Assembly: GCA_034429275.1 (NCBI GenBank)
Contig: DAOUFU010000193.1
Location: 1-17,190 of the forward strand
DNA: 17,190 bases
Direction of reading: 5' to 3'
Origin: DAOUFU01 sp034429275
GTDB lineage: Bacteria > Chloroflexota > Anaerolineae > Aggregatilineales > Aggregatilineaceae
The position numbers and the translations under genes were made by a program. The notes under the pieces are model-generated. The model was not told the origin of the DNA. It worked only from the letters and a program-made list of their open reading frames with translations, and ran no database searches. Shown here in pieces: positions 1 to 8,295 of the stretch (within the stretch, counting starts at the first letter, position 1; each line of letters opens with the position of its first letter).

Positions 1-1070
1 CGGTCGGATTCTCCGGCAATGTGACCTTCACCTACCGCGCCAATGACGGCACGGCGGACAGCAACACCGCCACCGTCACCATCAGCGTTGGGGCAGCGGG
101 CAACACACCGCCGGTCGCGGTGAACGACAGCTATACTACGAGTGAAGACACGGCGCTGAATGTGCCCGCGCCCGGCGTACTCGGCAATGATACCGATGCC
201 AACGGCGACCCGCTGACGGCGGTGCTGGTCTCTGGCCCGGCCAGCGGCACGCTGACACTGAACGCCAACGGCTCGTTCGTCTATACGCCCAATGCCGGCT
301 TCGTGGGCGCGGACAGCTTCACGTACCAGGCGGCGGACGCGTCGAGCCTGAGCAACGTGGCCACCGTCACCATCCAGGTGCTGTCGGGTGTGGTGCCCGG
401 CGGCACGCCGCGCGCGAGCGATGATGTGCTGGTCACCGGGCCAGGGACACCGGCCACTGTGACTGCCGCCAGCCTGCTCGCCAACGACTCGATCCCGGCG
501 GGTGTGCCCGCGGTCATTTCCGCCGTCTCGCAGGGGATGCACGGCACCGTCACCAGCGTCGGCAATCTCATCACTTACACGCCCAACGCGAGCTTCACCG
601 GCCAGGATGCATTCACCTACACGGTGGATCTCGGCGGTGGGGTCACGCTGCAGGCGACGGTCTGGGTCACGGTGTGGAAGCCGGTGCCCGCCTGCCGCGA
701 CATCGGCGGCGAGCCGAACAGCATCGTCTACGCTCTGGTACCGGGTGCGGTGGTTCCCACCCCCGCCGATGTGTACTGCCGCGTGGTGGTGGAGAACGGC
801 ACGTTCGTTCGCCCGGCGGGTGAGATCGGCAACCAGGACATGATCAACCTGGGCATCCTGCAGGCGGTTGAGGTCTTCAGCCTGGGTGGTGGGCAGTGGT
901 ACGACACCTTCACCGCCCCGGTGGATATCTGCCTGGCGGGCAGCGGGCGCATCCTGTTCATGAGCGCTACCGGGCAGCCGCGCGTTCCCGGCGCGCCGCC
1001 CACTCGCAGCGCCGACGGCTACACCTGCGCCACCATCTCCACCGCGGGGACCGTCCTCCTGGTGCCCTAG
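1..1070 (+). CDS. Tandem-95/cadherin-like repeat surface protein, C-terminal fragment
   Basis: The frame is open from base 3 to the TAG at 1068-1070, giving 355 residues; the start lies upstream of the window. Three repeats of the bacterial Ig/cadherin-like 'tandem-95' type are visible: the end of one (about residues 1-29), a complete one (about 34-126, with VAVNDSY, GNDTDANGD, FVYTPNAGFVG and DSFTYQA), and a diverged one (about 136-223, with SLLANDS, ITYTPNASFTG and DAFTYTV). A non-repeat C-terminal region of about 130 residues follows. It has four cysteines and no LPXTG, PEP-CTERM or hydrophobic anchor. Proteins of this type are secreted or cell-surface and often large, with roles in adhesion or matrix binding; the specific role here is unknown. 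The gene stands alone and runs convergently to the membrane protein downstream. I am confident of the repeat family, not of the function. Confidence 0.85.
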   Translation, partial: VGFSGNVTFTYRANDGTADSNTATVTISVGAAGNTPPVAVNDSYTTSEDTALNVPAPGVLGNDTDANGDPLTAVLVSGPASGTLTLNANGSFVYTPNAGFVGADSFTYQAADASSLSNVATVTIQVLSGVVPGGTPRASDDVLVTGPGTPATVTAASLLANDSIPAGVPAVISAVSQGMHGTVTSVGNLITYTPNASFTGQDAFTYTVDLGGGVTLQATVWVTVWKPVPACRDIGGEPNSIVYALVPGAVVPTPADVYCRVVVENGTFVRPAGEIGNQDMINLGILQAVEVFSLGGGQWYDTFTAPVDICLAGSGRILFMSATGQPRVPGAPPTRSADGYTCATISTAGTVLLVP

Positions 1071-1093
1071 GCGCACCAGACCGGCGCTTCGCC

Positions 1094-1115
1094 CCTTCAG
1101 CCCCCTGGCTGAAGG
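1094..1115 (+). other. Stem-loop just after the repeat protein
   Basis: A 9-bp perfect inverted repeat, CCTTCAGCC-N4-GGCTGAAGG, starts 24 bases after the stop codon. No T-tract follows, so it is not a classic terminator alone. It may act together with the hairpin 23 bases downstream, or protect the 3' end of the mRNA. Confidence 0.5.
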
Positions 1116-1130
1116 CGAGCACCCTTCGAA

Positions 1131-1171
1131 CAAAACAGCACCGGGCCGCAACGGCCCGGTGTTTGTTTTTT
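1131..1171. terminator. Probable bidirectional rho-independent terminator
   Basis: A 10-bp GC-rich perfect stem, CACCGGGCCG-CAA-CGGCCCGGTG (1139-1161), is followed on the plus strand by a T-rich run (1162-1171) that ends transcription of the repeat protein. On the minus strand the same stem is followed by TGTTTTGTT (the complement of 1129-1137). It could therefore also stop transcripts from the convergent membrane-protein gene that ends at 1297. The plus-strand function is clear; the minus-strand function is inferred from the shorter T-run and the 135-base distance. Confidence 0.8.
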
Positions 1172-1172
1172 G

Positions 1173-1221
1173 GGTTAACCTGTAAGTTAACCTCAGCTCT
1201 CTGGAATCTGTTGGTAACAGA
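1173..1221. repeat. Inverted-repeat cluster between convergent genes
   Basis: Two inverted repeats lie in the tail between the convergent genes. GGTTAAC-N6-GTTAACC (1173-1192) contains two GTTAAC palindromes 12 bases apart, so it is also a direct repeat of GTTAACCT. A 6-bp hairpin, TCTGTT-GGT-AACAGA, lies at 1207-1221. Neither has a T-tract. No gene is seen in 1072-1296; the function of the repeats is unknown. Confidence 0.4.
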
Positions 1222-1296
1222 CGCATTCAAAGCAGCCTGTAAAACCTGAAAACACTTCTGCATGAATTGCGAATGAACCAAGACATCTGGAGAAGA

Positions 1297-3501
1297 TCAC
1301 TGTTCGCGCACCTCAATTTCACCAAGTTTTACCCAGTTTTCTGCCGAACCCGCAACCTTTAGGCGGTCTCCTGTGTCAAAATCATAGACCAATGCGTAGA
1401 GTGTATAGACACCAGGCTCACTGGGCACCGTTAGTGTTTTGACGTCACCAAACTGGTAGTGTGTTGGCAGCGATGTCGCGAGCAGTCTACCATTCTGTGG
1501 AGGGCTGTCGTAATTTGTTTCCGGCGTTCCCGCTGAATCCAGCAGACAAACCGAGAAGATCAAATTCCGATCAATTTGCTTCTGCGTGGTTTCCCAGCCG
1601 AGCACAACCTCAATGGTTTCATTCACCATAGCTGTCGCGGGATAAGTCCATCCCTTCAAGACCAGAACATCGCCTATCTCTACATTGGCGTGAGGTTGTG
1701 GCAAATTGTCTGGTAATTTGCCTGTTCCCCAAATAATGGCCAATTGGGCGATTTCAAGATATAAGGGGGCGTCAGGTCCGTTTGCCACAGGCAATAGATG
1801 TCCGGCATCCCGTTCGGGATAAACGGATAGCAAGAGTGGCGCGGTGATGTTGATTCCCCCATCGAAACGCTTATAGGTGATCCCGACATGTTCGACATAA
1901 ATCTTCCCGGTAGACCACTGGCTGGTGCGTAATCCTGGATAACTAACTGCGCCGATAGGGTAGTCGAAGCCAATAAGCCGTTCCCCATCCACAAAGTAAC
2001 CTAACGCAAAACTGTAATCGGTAGGTGTGGGTTTGAGGGTTTGCCAATAAAACGTGATTACATATGGGCGGAAAGGTTGGAGTATTCCAGCAGGCGAGTA
2101 CTGCTCTTGAACCTCCCAGCCAACCAGCTTTAGTGTATCGTCAAAGACTACTCCGCTTACATGGGCAGATTCAGGCAGCTTATTTACCGTGACAGGGTGC
2201 GGAAGATGAACGTAAGCCCATTGTGTGGCGAGGAGAATAAGAACGACTACTGGAATTGGGACTAATAGGCGCAGCAGATTAGCCTGCCAGCCCTGCCGTA
2301 GTAGATCAACTGTGGTGACTAACCCATAAGCCACCGCTGGAAACATAATGACAATCACAGGTGTGCGCAACCGGGCTTCCACCCAGATCAGCATGATAGC
2401 AGCCATCAGTCCAAGAAACGAGATCAGCAGCAGAGGAGCCACCGGTTCACGATTGCGGAACATTGCTGCCAATCCGAATAGAAACAGCCCAACCATCAGC
2501 TGAAAATTAAGTGGTATAGCTGACAGCAAAGGAGACACATTTTTGCCTGAAATGATGTAGTTCAGGTTATTGCCAGGCTCATCTTTCGAAAAAAAGAGGC
2601 CAACCTTGTGCAGAAGCAGTTCGCCAAAGCGCCGAGGAGATAGTGCTATATCCTTGCGCAGATAGGTTCCATAATCGCCCGTTGTAACCTGGCTGGCTCT
2701 GCCGCCCCCATAAGTTCCGTCAGCGTCACGGTTATTGCCGCGATAGATCTCTGCGGCACCCACCGGCGTAAATAGATAGTCAGCCCCATTACTCAGGTTG
2801 TGAATCACAACAGGTAATGTCACCAGTACGCAGATTAACGCCGCCGCAGCAACCTGTATAATGCTCACCCAGGATCGTCGAACAGCAATCAACCACAGGC
2901 CAAACACTGGAGCCAGTAACAGAGGCTCAAAACGGGTAAAAGCCAAAACGCCAAAACTTCCCCCCAAAAGTGCCATACCACTCCAGTTGCGTGGAAATCG
3001 CCACAGCCACAAAATCCCAAACAGGGCTATGGTCAGAAGTTCTGTGGTCTGCGATGTGATCACAAAATCGGTATCATAGAATGCACCCACCGGGTAGAGC
3101 GCCAGCAATAAGCCACTGAGAACAGCCATGCTTCGCCTACCGACCGCCAAGCGTATCACAGCGATGAACAACCCACAGTTGAGCGAGGCGAGCGCTGCAA
3201 TCAGGATACGCAATGCGCCCAGATTATCAGTGCGCATAATCTTCGATGCGCCGATCAAAAAATAGGACATGCCAGGTTGGTAAAAATAGGTCGGCGGGGG
3301 AAAGTTTCCGGCTCTATAAGCCGCAATATGGCTGTAGTATGTAAGCTGATCACTTCCCTTTGGCAATGGGTCAAACGCGCTAATATCTGCCGGCGCATGC
3401 GCCCGATCCATGATAATAATCAGGCGAAAACCAAAAGCAATCAGAACAATTACCAGACCGATTAGGATATCGCGGCGAGTGAAAGTGAAATCAGCCTGCA
3501 T
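1297..3501 (-). CDS. GT39/ArnT-like GT-C membrane glycosyltransferase with C-terminal beta domains
   Basis: This 734-residue protein has two halves. Residues 1 to about 435 are polytopic membrane sequence, with a first helix at about 12-31 and further helices up to about 410-430. Residues 445-734 are soluble and appear to form two beta-sandwich units (about 445-590 and 604-734), each opening with a pattern of the kind LKLVGWEV or LVLKGWTY followed by a FYW or LGW strand. The first external loop has acidic residues D44 and D51 in a PLPKGSDQ context, where GT-C enzymes of the GT39/ArnT type keep their catalytic acids, and VEARLRTP near 374-381 fits the same superfamily. Such enzymes move sugars from polyprenyl-phosphate carriers to acceptors outside the membrane; donor and acceptor are unknown here. 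I chose the ATG at 3501 (AGGA 9 bases upstream) over the adjacent TTG at 3504. The gene is about 50% GC against clearly GC-richer neighbours, suggesting transfer. It has no operon partner. Confidence 0.7.
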   Translation of the reverse strand: MQADFTFTRRDILIGLVIVLIAFGFRLIIIMDRAHAPADISAFDPLPKGSDQLTYYSHIAAYRAGNFPPPTYFYQPGMSYFLIGASKIMRTDNLGALRILIAALASLNCGLFIAVIRLAVGRRSMAVLSGLLLALYPVGAFYDTDFVITSQTTELLTIALFGILWLWRFPRNWSGMALLGGSFGVLAFTRFEPLLLAPVFGLWLIAVRRSWVSIIQVAAAALICVLVTLPVVIHNLSNGADYLFTPVGAAEIYRGNNRDADGTYGGGRASQVTTGDYGTYLRKDIALSPRRFGELLLHKVGLFFSKDEPGNNLNYIISGKNVSPLLSAIPLNFQLMVGLFLFGLAAMFRNREPVAPLLLISFLGLMAAIMLIWVEARLRTPVIVIMFPAVAYGLVTTVDLLRQGWQANLLRLLVPIPVVVLILLATQWAYVHLPHPVTVNKLPESAHVSGVVFDDTLKLVGWEVQEQYSPAGILQPFRPYVITFYWQTLKPTPTDYSFALGYFVDGERLIGFDYPIGAVSYPGLRTSQWSTGKIYVEHVGITYKRFDGGINITAPLLLSVYPERDAGHLLPVANGPDAPLYLEIAQLAIIWGTGKLPDNLPQPHANVEIGDVLVLKGWTYPATAMVNETIEVVLGWETTQKQIDRNLIFSVCLLDSAGTPETNYDSPPQNGRLLATSLPTHYQFGDVKTLTVPSEPGVYTLYALVYDFDTGDRLKVAGSAENWVKLGEIEVREQ

Positions 3502-3584
3502 CAAATATGATCCTGTTGAAGAGGGCTTTATCTTTCAAGAGAAGAGAAGAATAGCACTGGATTGATAAGGTTGCTACTAGAACC

Positions 3585-3639
3585 CATGTCAGACACCATG
3601 TGTGATTCCCAAGCCATGCAGACTATCGAGCCTGACATG
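3585..3639. repeat. Long-spaced inverted repeat downstream of the sugar operon
   Basis: Two perfect 8-base arms, CATGTCAG (3585-3592) and CTGACATG (3632-3639), flank a 39-base spacer between the end of the LacI-like gene and the start of the membrane-protein gene. They could form a 3'-end structure for the operon transcript, but there is no T-tract. A regulatory role for the downstream gene is equally possible. Confidence 0.3.
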
Positions 3640-3645
3640 AGGTGA

Positions 3646-4500
3646 TCATGCGGGATACACCGGGGCATCCACCAATGAGGTCCTGCGCACCATCAGGCGG
3701 ACGCTGAGAATGGTCACGCCGCGAATGCGCAGCCCCTGCATCTGGTGAAGCAACTGGCGGGTCGCGCGCCTGCCCTGCTCGACGACATCCGCGGCCACGG
3801 TCGTCAGGCCCGACTGCTCCGACTCCGGGCCGTCGCCAAAGGCCACGACCGCCACCTGCTCCGGCACACTGATCCCCGCCGCCCGCAGGGTATCCACCGC
3901 CGCGATACCCATCAGATAATCGGACGCGACGATCGAATCGAACGGCACGCCGGAAGCGAGGAATTCCTGCAGGGACCGGGTCGCCATGCGGGCGGAAAAA
4001 TCACCGCGCAGACTGCGTTCGGGCGAGAACGGCAGGTTGTAGCGCATCAGCTCATAGTGGAAGGTGCGCTCGCGTTCGTCGCTGTCGCACTGACCGGCCA
4101 ATCCCCGGATGAACACCAGTGATCGCCGCCCACAGTCTTCGACCACATGCTTCACCAGGGCCATGATTCCCTGCTGGTTATCGGTGATGACGGCGGGGAT
4201 GGGCAGATCGGGCACATAATGGCTCACCAGCGAGACCGGCACGCGCGCGGCCACCATCGCCTGCAGCAGTTCGGGCGGGGCGGCGGTAGCGATCACCAGC
4301 ACGCCATCGACCGCGCGGTAATCGAGCGAGATCGGCCTGGGATGGACATCATCTTCGGCGTAGGAATCGATCACCAGGGCGCAGCCGTGCCGCGCGGCTT
4401 CTTCGCGGATACCCGCGATGACGTTCCGCTGGAAGACGCCGTACTGATTGTTGGTAATGATGCCCAGAACGGGCGAGCGTTGGTTCGTCATGGCGATCAC
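3646..4500 (-). CDS. LacI-type ligand-binding sensor protein lacking an HTH domain
   Basis: The protein (284 residues from the GTG at 4500, 281 from the ATG at 4491) matches only the effector-binding half of a LacI/GalR regulator. From the ATG, typical landmarks are SPVLGIITNN at residue 6, the RRSLVFIRG strand near 122, SIVASDYLMGIAAVDTLRAA near 186-205, SVPEQVAVVAFGDGP near 208-222, LTTV near 229, and a closing strand ending in VRRTS. The usual 60-residue N-terminal DNA-binding domain is absent. It cannot simply lie upstream in another frame, because an intact ROK gene occupies that DNA. There is no signal peptide, so it should be cytoplasmic. The GTG start overlaps the ROK stop as GTGA, implying coupled translation; the ATG nine bases on is an alternative. 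It probably binds a sugar and modulates regulation, possibly with ROK. A cytoplasmic sugar-binding role unrelated to transcription is the main alternative. Confidence 0.8.
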   Translation of the reverse strand: MIAMTNQRSPVLGIITNNQYGVFQRNVIAGIREEAARHGCALVIDSYAEDDVHPRPISLDYRAVDGVLVIATAAPPELLQAMVAARVPVSLVSHYVPDLPIPAVITDNQQGIMALVKHVVEDCGRRSLVFIRGLAGQCDSDERERTFHYELMRYNLPFSPERSLRGDFSARMATRSLQEFLASGVPFDSIVASDYLMGIAAVDTLRAAGISVPEQVAVVAFGDGPESEQSGLTTVAADVVEQGRRATRQLLHQMQGLRIRGVTILSVRLMVRRTSLVDAPVYPA

Positions 4501-5684
4501 ACCAGGCCCAATTCGCGGTGCAGGGCCTGCGCGATGGCCCCCACCGCAACCAGATGATCGGTTTCCGTCAAAAAATAAGTGACCGAATCGGCCAGGTCGG
4601 GCAGGACCAGTTCGCGCGTGCGGGCAACGGCCTGATCGAGCAGGGGCTGGCCCATATCGGTGATGGGGCCGGAGAGCGCGATATAGTCCGGGCGCAGCAG
4701 GCCGATGATCCAGGCGAACACCTGGGCCAGCGAATCGCTCAATTCGTCCTGGATGACCAGGGCAGCAGGATCGCCGTTGGCGACGCCCTGGCGAATGTGC
4801 AGATAGCGAATCGGCTCGCCTTCCTGTGGCAGCGTGCTCTGTGGATACTGGCGGCGAACGGCATACGTCCGCCGCTTGACACTGCGCCAGCTCAGAAAGG
4901 TCGCCAGGCGGCCCTGCTCATCCGGCGGCACCATGACCGGGCTTTGGTCGGCGATACGCAGGTGACCGATCTCGCCGCCCCGGTAGATGGCCCCATTGAT
5001 CACCAGCCCCACGCCAACGGTGGTGCCCACTCGCACGGTGACGAAGCTCTGCACACCGTCAACGGGGCCGTACACATACTGCGCCATCGCTACCAGGGCC
5101 GTGCTGTTGGCGACATGGACGGATACACCGTACCGTCGGCGCACGATGCTCGCCAGATCGACCTGCCGCCAGCCCAGGTGCGGAGCATAATGCACCCACC
5201 CAGACTGGTCATCGACGACACCGGACACGCCGAGTCCAATGGCGAGCAGCGGGGAATCGCACTGGGCGAGCAGGCCGTTGATCACATCAAACAGGCCCTC
5301 GAACACGTCCTGCCCCTGCGCGCCGTTGAGATCGATGCAGTGGCGGGCGGTGATCTGCCCGTTCAGAATGGCGAGCGCCCCGTTGATCTGCTCATCGTTG
5401 ATATGAACGCCGATCACCTGCCGCGCCGAAGGCACAAAACGGAGCAGGCGGGGCCGCTTGCCGCCCTCGCTCGTCGATTCGCCAGGACCGACTTCTTCGA
5501 GCAGCCCCTCGTCGATCAACTCGCCGATCAATTCGGAGACGGTGGGTTTGGTGAGGCCGGTCTCCTGGGCCAGCGCCGCTCGGCTGGTCGCCAGCCCGTT
5601 ATAGACGGCGCGCAGCACCAGCTGCTGGTTATGCTGCCGGATATAGCCATGCGTGGCTTTGTCGGTCCCGCTCAGTGGTTTCAT
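4497..5684 (-). CDS. ROK-family transcriptional repressor (NagC/XylR type)
   Basis: The 395-residue protein has an N-terminal winged helix-turn-helix (about residues 18-65, with TSRAALAQETGLTKPTVSEL) joined to a ROK sugar-kinase-like domain (about 90-395). The ROK features IGLGVSGVVD (149-158), TTVGVGLVINGAIYRGGEIGH (221-241) and YIALSGPI (334-341) are clear. Two changes from the family norm stand out. The CxCGxxGCxE zinc-site cysteines that usually follow GEIGH are missing, and the NDANAAA-like segment is VANSTAL, without the kinase aspartate. It should therefore be a sensor-repressor rather than an enzyme. The ATG at 5684 overlaps the GH18 stop as ATGA; a GTG at 5693 is a less likely start. 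The natural target is the inverted repeat at 12734-12756 in front of this operon, making it an autoregulated amino-sugar repressor. The ligand is inferred from its GH3 and GH18 neighbours. Confidence 0.9.
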   Translation of the reverse strand: MKPLSGTDKATHGYIRQHNQQLVLRAVYNGLATSRAALAQETGLTKPTVSELIGELIDEGLLEEVGPGESTSEGGKRPRLLRFVPSARQVIGVHINDEQINGALAILNGQITARHCIDLNGAQGQDVFEGLFDVINGLLAQCDSPLLAIGLGVSGVVDDQSGWVHYAPHLGWRQVDLASIVRRRYGVSVHVANSTALVAMAQYVYGPVDGVQSFVTVRVGTTVGVGLVINGAIYRGGEIGHLRIADQSPVMVPPDEQGRLATFLSWRSVKRRTYAVRRQYPQSTLPQEGEPIRYLHIRQGVANGDPAALVIQDELSDSLAQVFAWIIGLLRPDYIALSGPITDMGQPLLDQAVARTRELVLPDLADSVTYFLTETDHLVAVGAIAQALHRELGLV

Positions 5685-6733
5685 GGGCGGCACTCACCCC
5701 GCGAGTGAGCACGCAGCACATCCCAATTGGCCGGGTCTTCGCCGCCTAATCCCCAGATGGCGACGCCGCCCAGTGCTGGATACGCGGCCAGGAGTCGGCT
5801 CAGCTTCATCTCCAGCCCGGCAGCATCCGCGAAATAGTACGTCTGGGCGGGCAGCCCGGTCACCTTAAGGGTGAACCATGCTTCGCCATCTGCCGGGTCG
5901 CGCTCGACCGCCAGTTGATAGGACTGCACGGTGCGCTGAGCACTCTCCCAGGTGATGTTGGATACACTGCCGCGCTGCCAGCGATAGCCGTAAAAATGCA
6001 GGCCCAGCCGCACCTTCGAAAGATCGGTCACGGTGGCGGCGTAGGCGATCACATCGCTGGCCCACTGCGGCGGACCGATGGGGCCGGGGTCGCGGCTGGC
6101 GGAGCTGTGGTAATCGTAGGTCATGATCTTGAAGCTGTCGACTGCCGGGGCCAGCCGAGTCCAGTCCTGGGCCGAAGCGCCTTCGTATGGCGATACATCT
6201 GCCGTCTTGGCGTGCACGGCGATCGACAGCAGGCGACCGTTAGCATGAAGCCGCGCGGCCAGGGTCTCGATGAACAGCGAGAAGTCATCGCGAGTCCACA
6301 GCGGAAACGACTCGTAATCGATATCGATGCCGTCGTAATCCATGCGCTCGACCAGCGCCACAATCGTCTCGATATGCGCGTCGCGCACCTCGTCGCCGAC
6401 GGCGAAGGGTGACGCATGGGCGATGGTGGGCAGGATCATCAGCCCGGCATCGCGCCATGCTGCCAGCTTGTCGGCGTCTTCGGCTCCCTCATAGCGATCC
6501 ACCGTGCCATCGGGGCGAGCGCTGTACCAGAATGGGTTGACTTCGTGGATCACATCCAGGTGAGCGGTGATCGACTCCAGGCCGCCTGGGTGCTCCGACG
6601 ACGGATACCACACCGAGACGCACCACGTCTCGCCGTCTTCCTGCGCAGAAACAGCCGGAACGGGCCATGCGGCGGTAAGGATCGCTCCCGCGCACACCCA
6701 AAATGCGAGCGCGATGGACGCCATCCGGGCCAT
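5681..6733 (-). CDS. Secreted GH18 family glycosidase (chitinase/YaaH-like)
   Basis: From the ATG at 6733 the protein has 350 residues. A signal peptide covers residues 1-30, with hydrophobic core IALAFWVCAGAILTAAW and a likely signal peptidase I cut after AVSA. A single GH18 barrel follows. The catalytic DxxDxDxE motif is intact as DGIDIDYE (134-141), with E141 the proton donor. KIMTYDYH (202-209) and GGVAIWGLGGEDP (322-334) are the conserved barrel strands 6 and 8. The overall form is closer to YaaH/SleL-type N-acetylglucosaminidases than to large chitinases, and there is no carbohydrate-binding or LysM module. It should cut beta-1,4-GlcNAc polymers (chitin or peptidoglycan) outside the membrane and feed the transporter encoded upstream. 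A GGGGAGG sequence lies 12 bases before the ATG. A TTG at 6745 is possible but sits directly against that ribosome-binding sequence. The stop overlaps the ROK start. Confidence 0.88.
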   Translation of the reverse strand: MARMASIALAFWVCAGAILTAAWPVPAVSAQEDGETWCVSVWYPSSEHPGGLESITAHLDVIHEVNPFWYSARPDGTVDRYEGAEDADKLAAWRDAGLMILPTIAHASPFAVGDEVRDAHIETIVALVERMDYDGIDIDYESFPLWTRDDFSLFIETLAARLHANGRLLSIAVHAKTADVSPYEGASAQDWTRLAPAVDSFKIMTYDYHSSASRDPGPIGPPQWASDVIAYAATVTDLSKVRLGLHFYGYRWQRGSVSNITWESAQRTVQSYQLAVERDPADGEAWFTLKVTGLPAQTYYFADAAGLEMKLSRLLAAYPALGGVAIWGLGGEDPANWDVLRAHSRGECRP

Positions 6734-6774
6734 ATCCTCGATCAACCTCCCCGTTTAAAGATACGCGAACCCGC

Positions 6775-8283
6775 CTAAAGCATACCAGGAATCGGGCAAG
6801 GCAGCACGCCTTGAGGCTCGATTTCGCCAAAAAGAACCCGCGCTACCGCCTCGACGGTGGCCGGGCGGATGCCATAGGCGCACAGATACGTTTCCACATT
6901 GGGAAATGCCGCCAGGTCATATGGGGTGCGGAGCGCGACGACCAGGGGCCGCCTGCCGGAGTCGTGCAGCGCGCGCACCAGATCGCCCTGCCCGCGGTCG
7001 CGGTCGGCGGCGATGGTGCCCACCACCACGCAGCGCGCATCGCGGACCGCGTGCAGCAGCGCGCCGATATCCTGCGGCGAGGCATCGCGCGGGACCTGGT
7101 GAGCGATGGTGCGCGGGTGGCGCTGGCGGATGGCATCGGCCAGCGCGATTCGCACCGACGAGGACGTATCCGCCGGGGTCAGATCGGCGGGCTGCGGGGT
7201 GATCACGGCGATGGTATCGTCGGGGCCGGGGCGCAGCGGCAGATCGCCGCCGTCTTTGACCCGCGTGATTGATCGGTCGGCAATCGCCTGGGCGACGCGG
7301 AGATGCTCCGCGCAGCCGACCACGTCCAGAGGCGGAAGATCGCGCGGGACGGCGGCGCGCAGCCGGTCGATGCGCGCCAGGGCGTCGGGCTGGGCCAGGT
7401 TGCGCACGCGCTCGGCCAGGGCGATCTGATCGGGCAGGTGCGCCAGCAGCGCCAGGTCAATCCCAGCCAGAATGGCCCGCCGGACGCTCTCGGCAGCGCC
7501 AAAACGGTTGACCGCATACATATCCATCGCGTCGGAGATGATCACCCCGCCAAACCCCAACTGGCGGCGCAGAAAGCCGCGCAGCACAGCGGGCGAAAGC
7601 GTTGCCGGGTGGTCGGGATCGAGCGCGGAGAAGATCACATGCGCGGGCATGATGGCTTCCAGGCCTGCCGCAGTCGCCCGGCGAAAGGGCAGCAGCTCAA
7701 CCGCCTCCATTCGCTCCATCGGGTGATCGACACACGGCGCGGTGTGATGCGTATCGGTCGCGGTATCGCCGTGGCCGGGGAAATGCTTGGCGGTGGCGAT
7801 CACACCCTCCGACCGCATCCCGCGAATCATGGCGGTGCCCAGCTCCGCCACCAGCGCAGGATCGGCTCCAAATGAGCGAATGCCCACGACCGGGTTAGCG
7901 GGATTGACGTTCACATCCAGCGAGGGCGCAAAGTTGAGATTCAGGCCCATCGCGCGCAGTTCGCGCCCCAAGACGCGCCCGGCCTGTTCGGCCAGTTCGG
8001 GCGAGCGAGCCGCGCCGAGCGCCATATTGCCGGGCAGTTCGGTCGCGCCGCCGGTGATGGCGATCAACTGGCCGCCTTCCTGGTCGATGCCGATCAGGGG
8101 TGGGAACTGGCCCCCTTGTGCGGCGGCGGCCAGCAGCGCCTCGTTCAGCTCGCGAAGCTGGGCAGGATGAGCCACGTTCCAATGGGCAAACAGGCAGAAG
8201 GAAGAGATTTCTCCCTGCTGCACCCGCTTCAGAATATCCGGCGGGGGCGTATGCCCTTCAAAACTGAACATCAACTGCTGCAT
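6775..8283 (-). CDS. nagZ: GH3 beta-N-acetylhexosaminidase, NagZ-like
   Basis: This 502-residue, leaderless protein should act in the cytoplasm. The GH3 barrel covers about residues 1-320. It has LIGIDQEGGQ (63-72), the N-acetylhexosaminidase signature KHFPGHGDTATDTHH (166-180) and the nucleophile motif ISDAMDM with D251. D177 and H179 form the D-x-H acid/base dyad of the NagZ subgroup, which distinguishes it from beta-glucosidases. A smaller alpha/beta second domain (about 345-502) is present, as in two-domain NagZ of Gram-positive bacteria. It should release GlcNAc from imported chitooligosaccharides or muropeptide fragments by a double-displacement mechanism. It begins 12 bases after the permease stop, with GAGG upstream. 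The exact natural substrate cannot be read from the sequence. Confidence 0.92.
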   Translation of the reverse strand: MQQLMFSFEGHTPPPDILKRVQQGEISSFCLFAHWNVAHPAQLRELNEALLAAAAQGGQFPPLIGIDQEGGQLIAITGGATELPGNMALGAARSPELAEQAGRVLGRELRAMGLNLNFAPSLDVNVNPANPVVGIRSFGADPALVAELGTAMIRGMRSEGVIATAKHFPGHGDTATDTHHTAPCVDHPMERMEAVELLPFRRATAAGLEAIMPAHVIFSALDPDHPATLSPAVLRGFLRRQLGFGGVIISDAMDMYAVNRFGAAESVRRAILAGIDLALLAHLPDQIALAERVRNLAQPDALARIDRLRAAVPRDLPPLDVVGCAEHLRVAQAIADRSITRVKDGGDLPLRPGPDDTIAVITPQPADLTPADTSSSVRIALADAIRQRHPRTIAHQVPRDASPQDIGALLHAVRDARCVVVGTIAADRDRGQGDLVRALHDSGRRPLVVALRTPYDLAAFPNVETYLCAYGIRPATVEAVARVLFGEIEPQGVLPCPIPGML

Positions 8284-8295
8284 CGTGGCCCAACC

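Noticed and set aside
4518..5708. Open plus-strand frame of about 396 codons opposite the ROK gene
   Set aside because: It is an antisense shadow; the ROK protein on the minus strand has an HTH and sugar-kinase-fold motifs.
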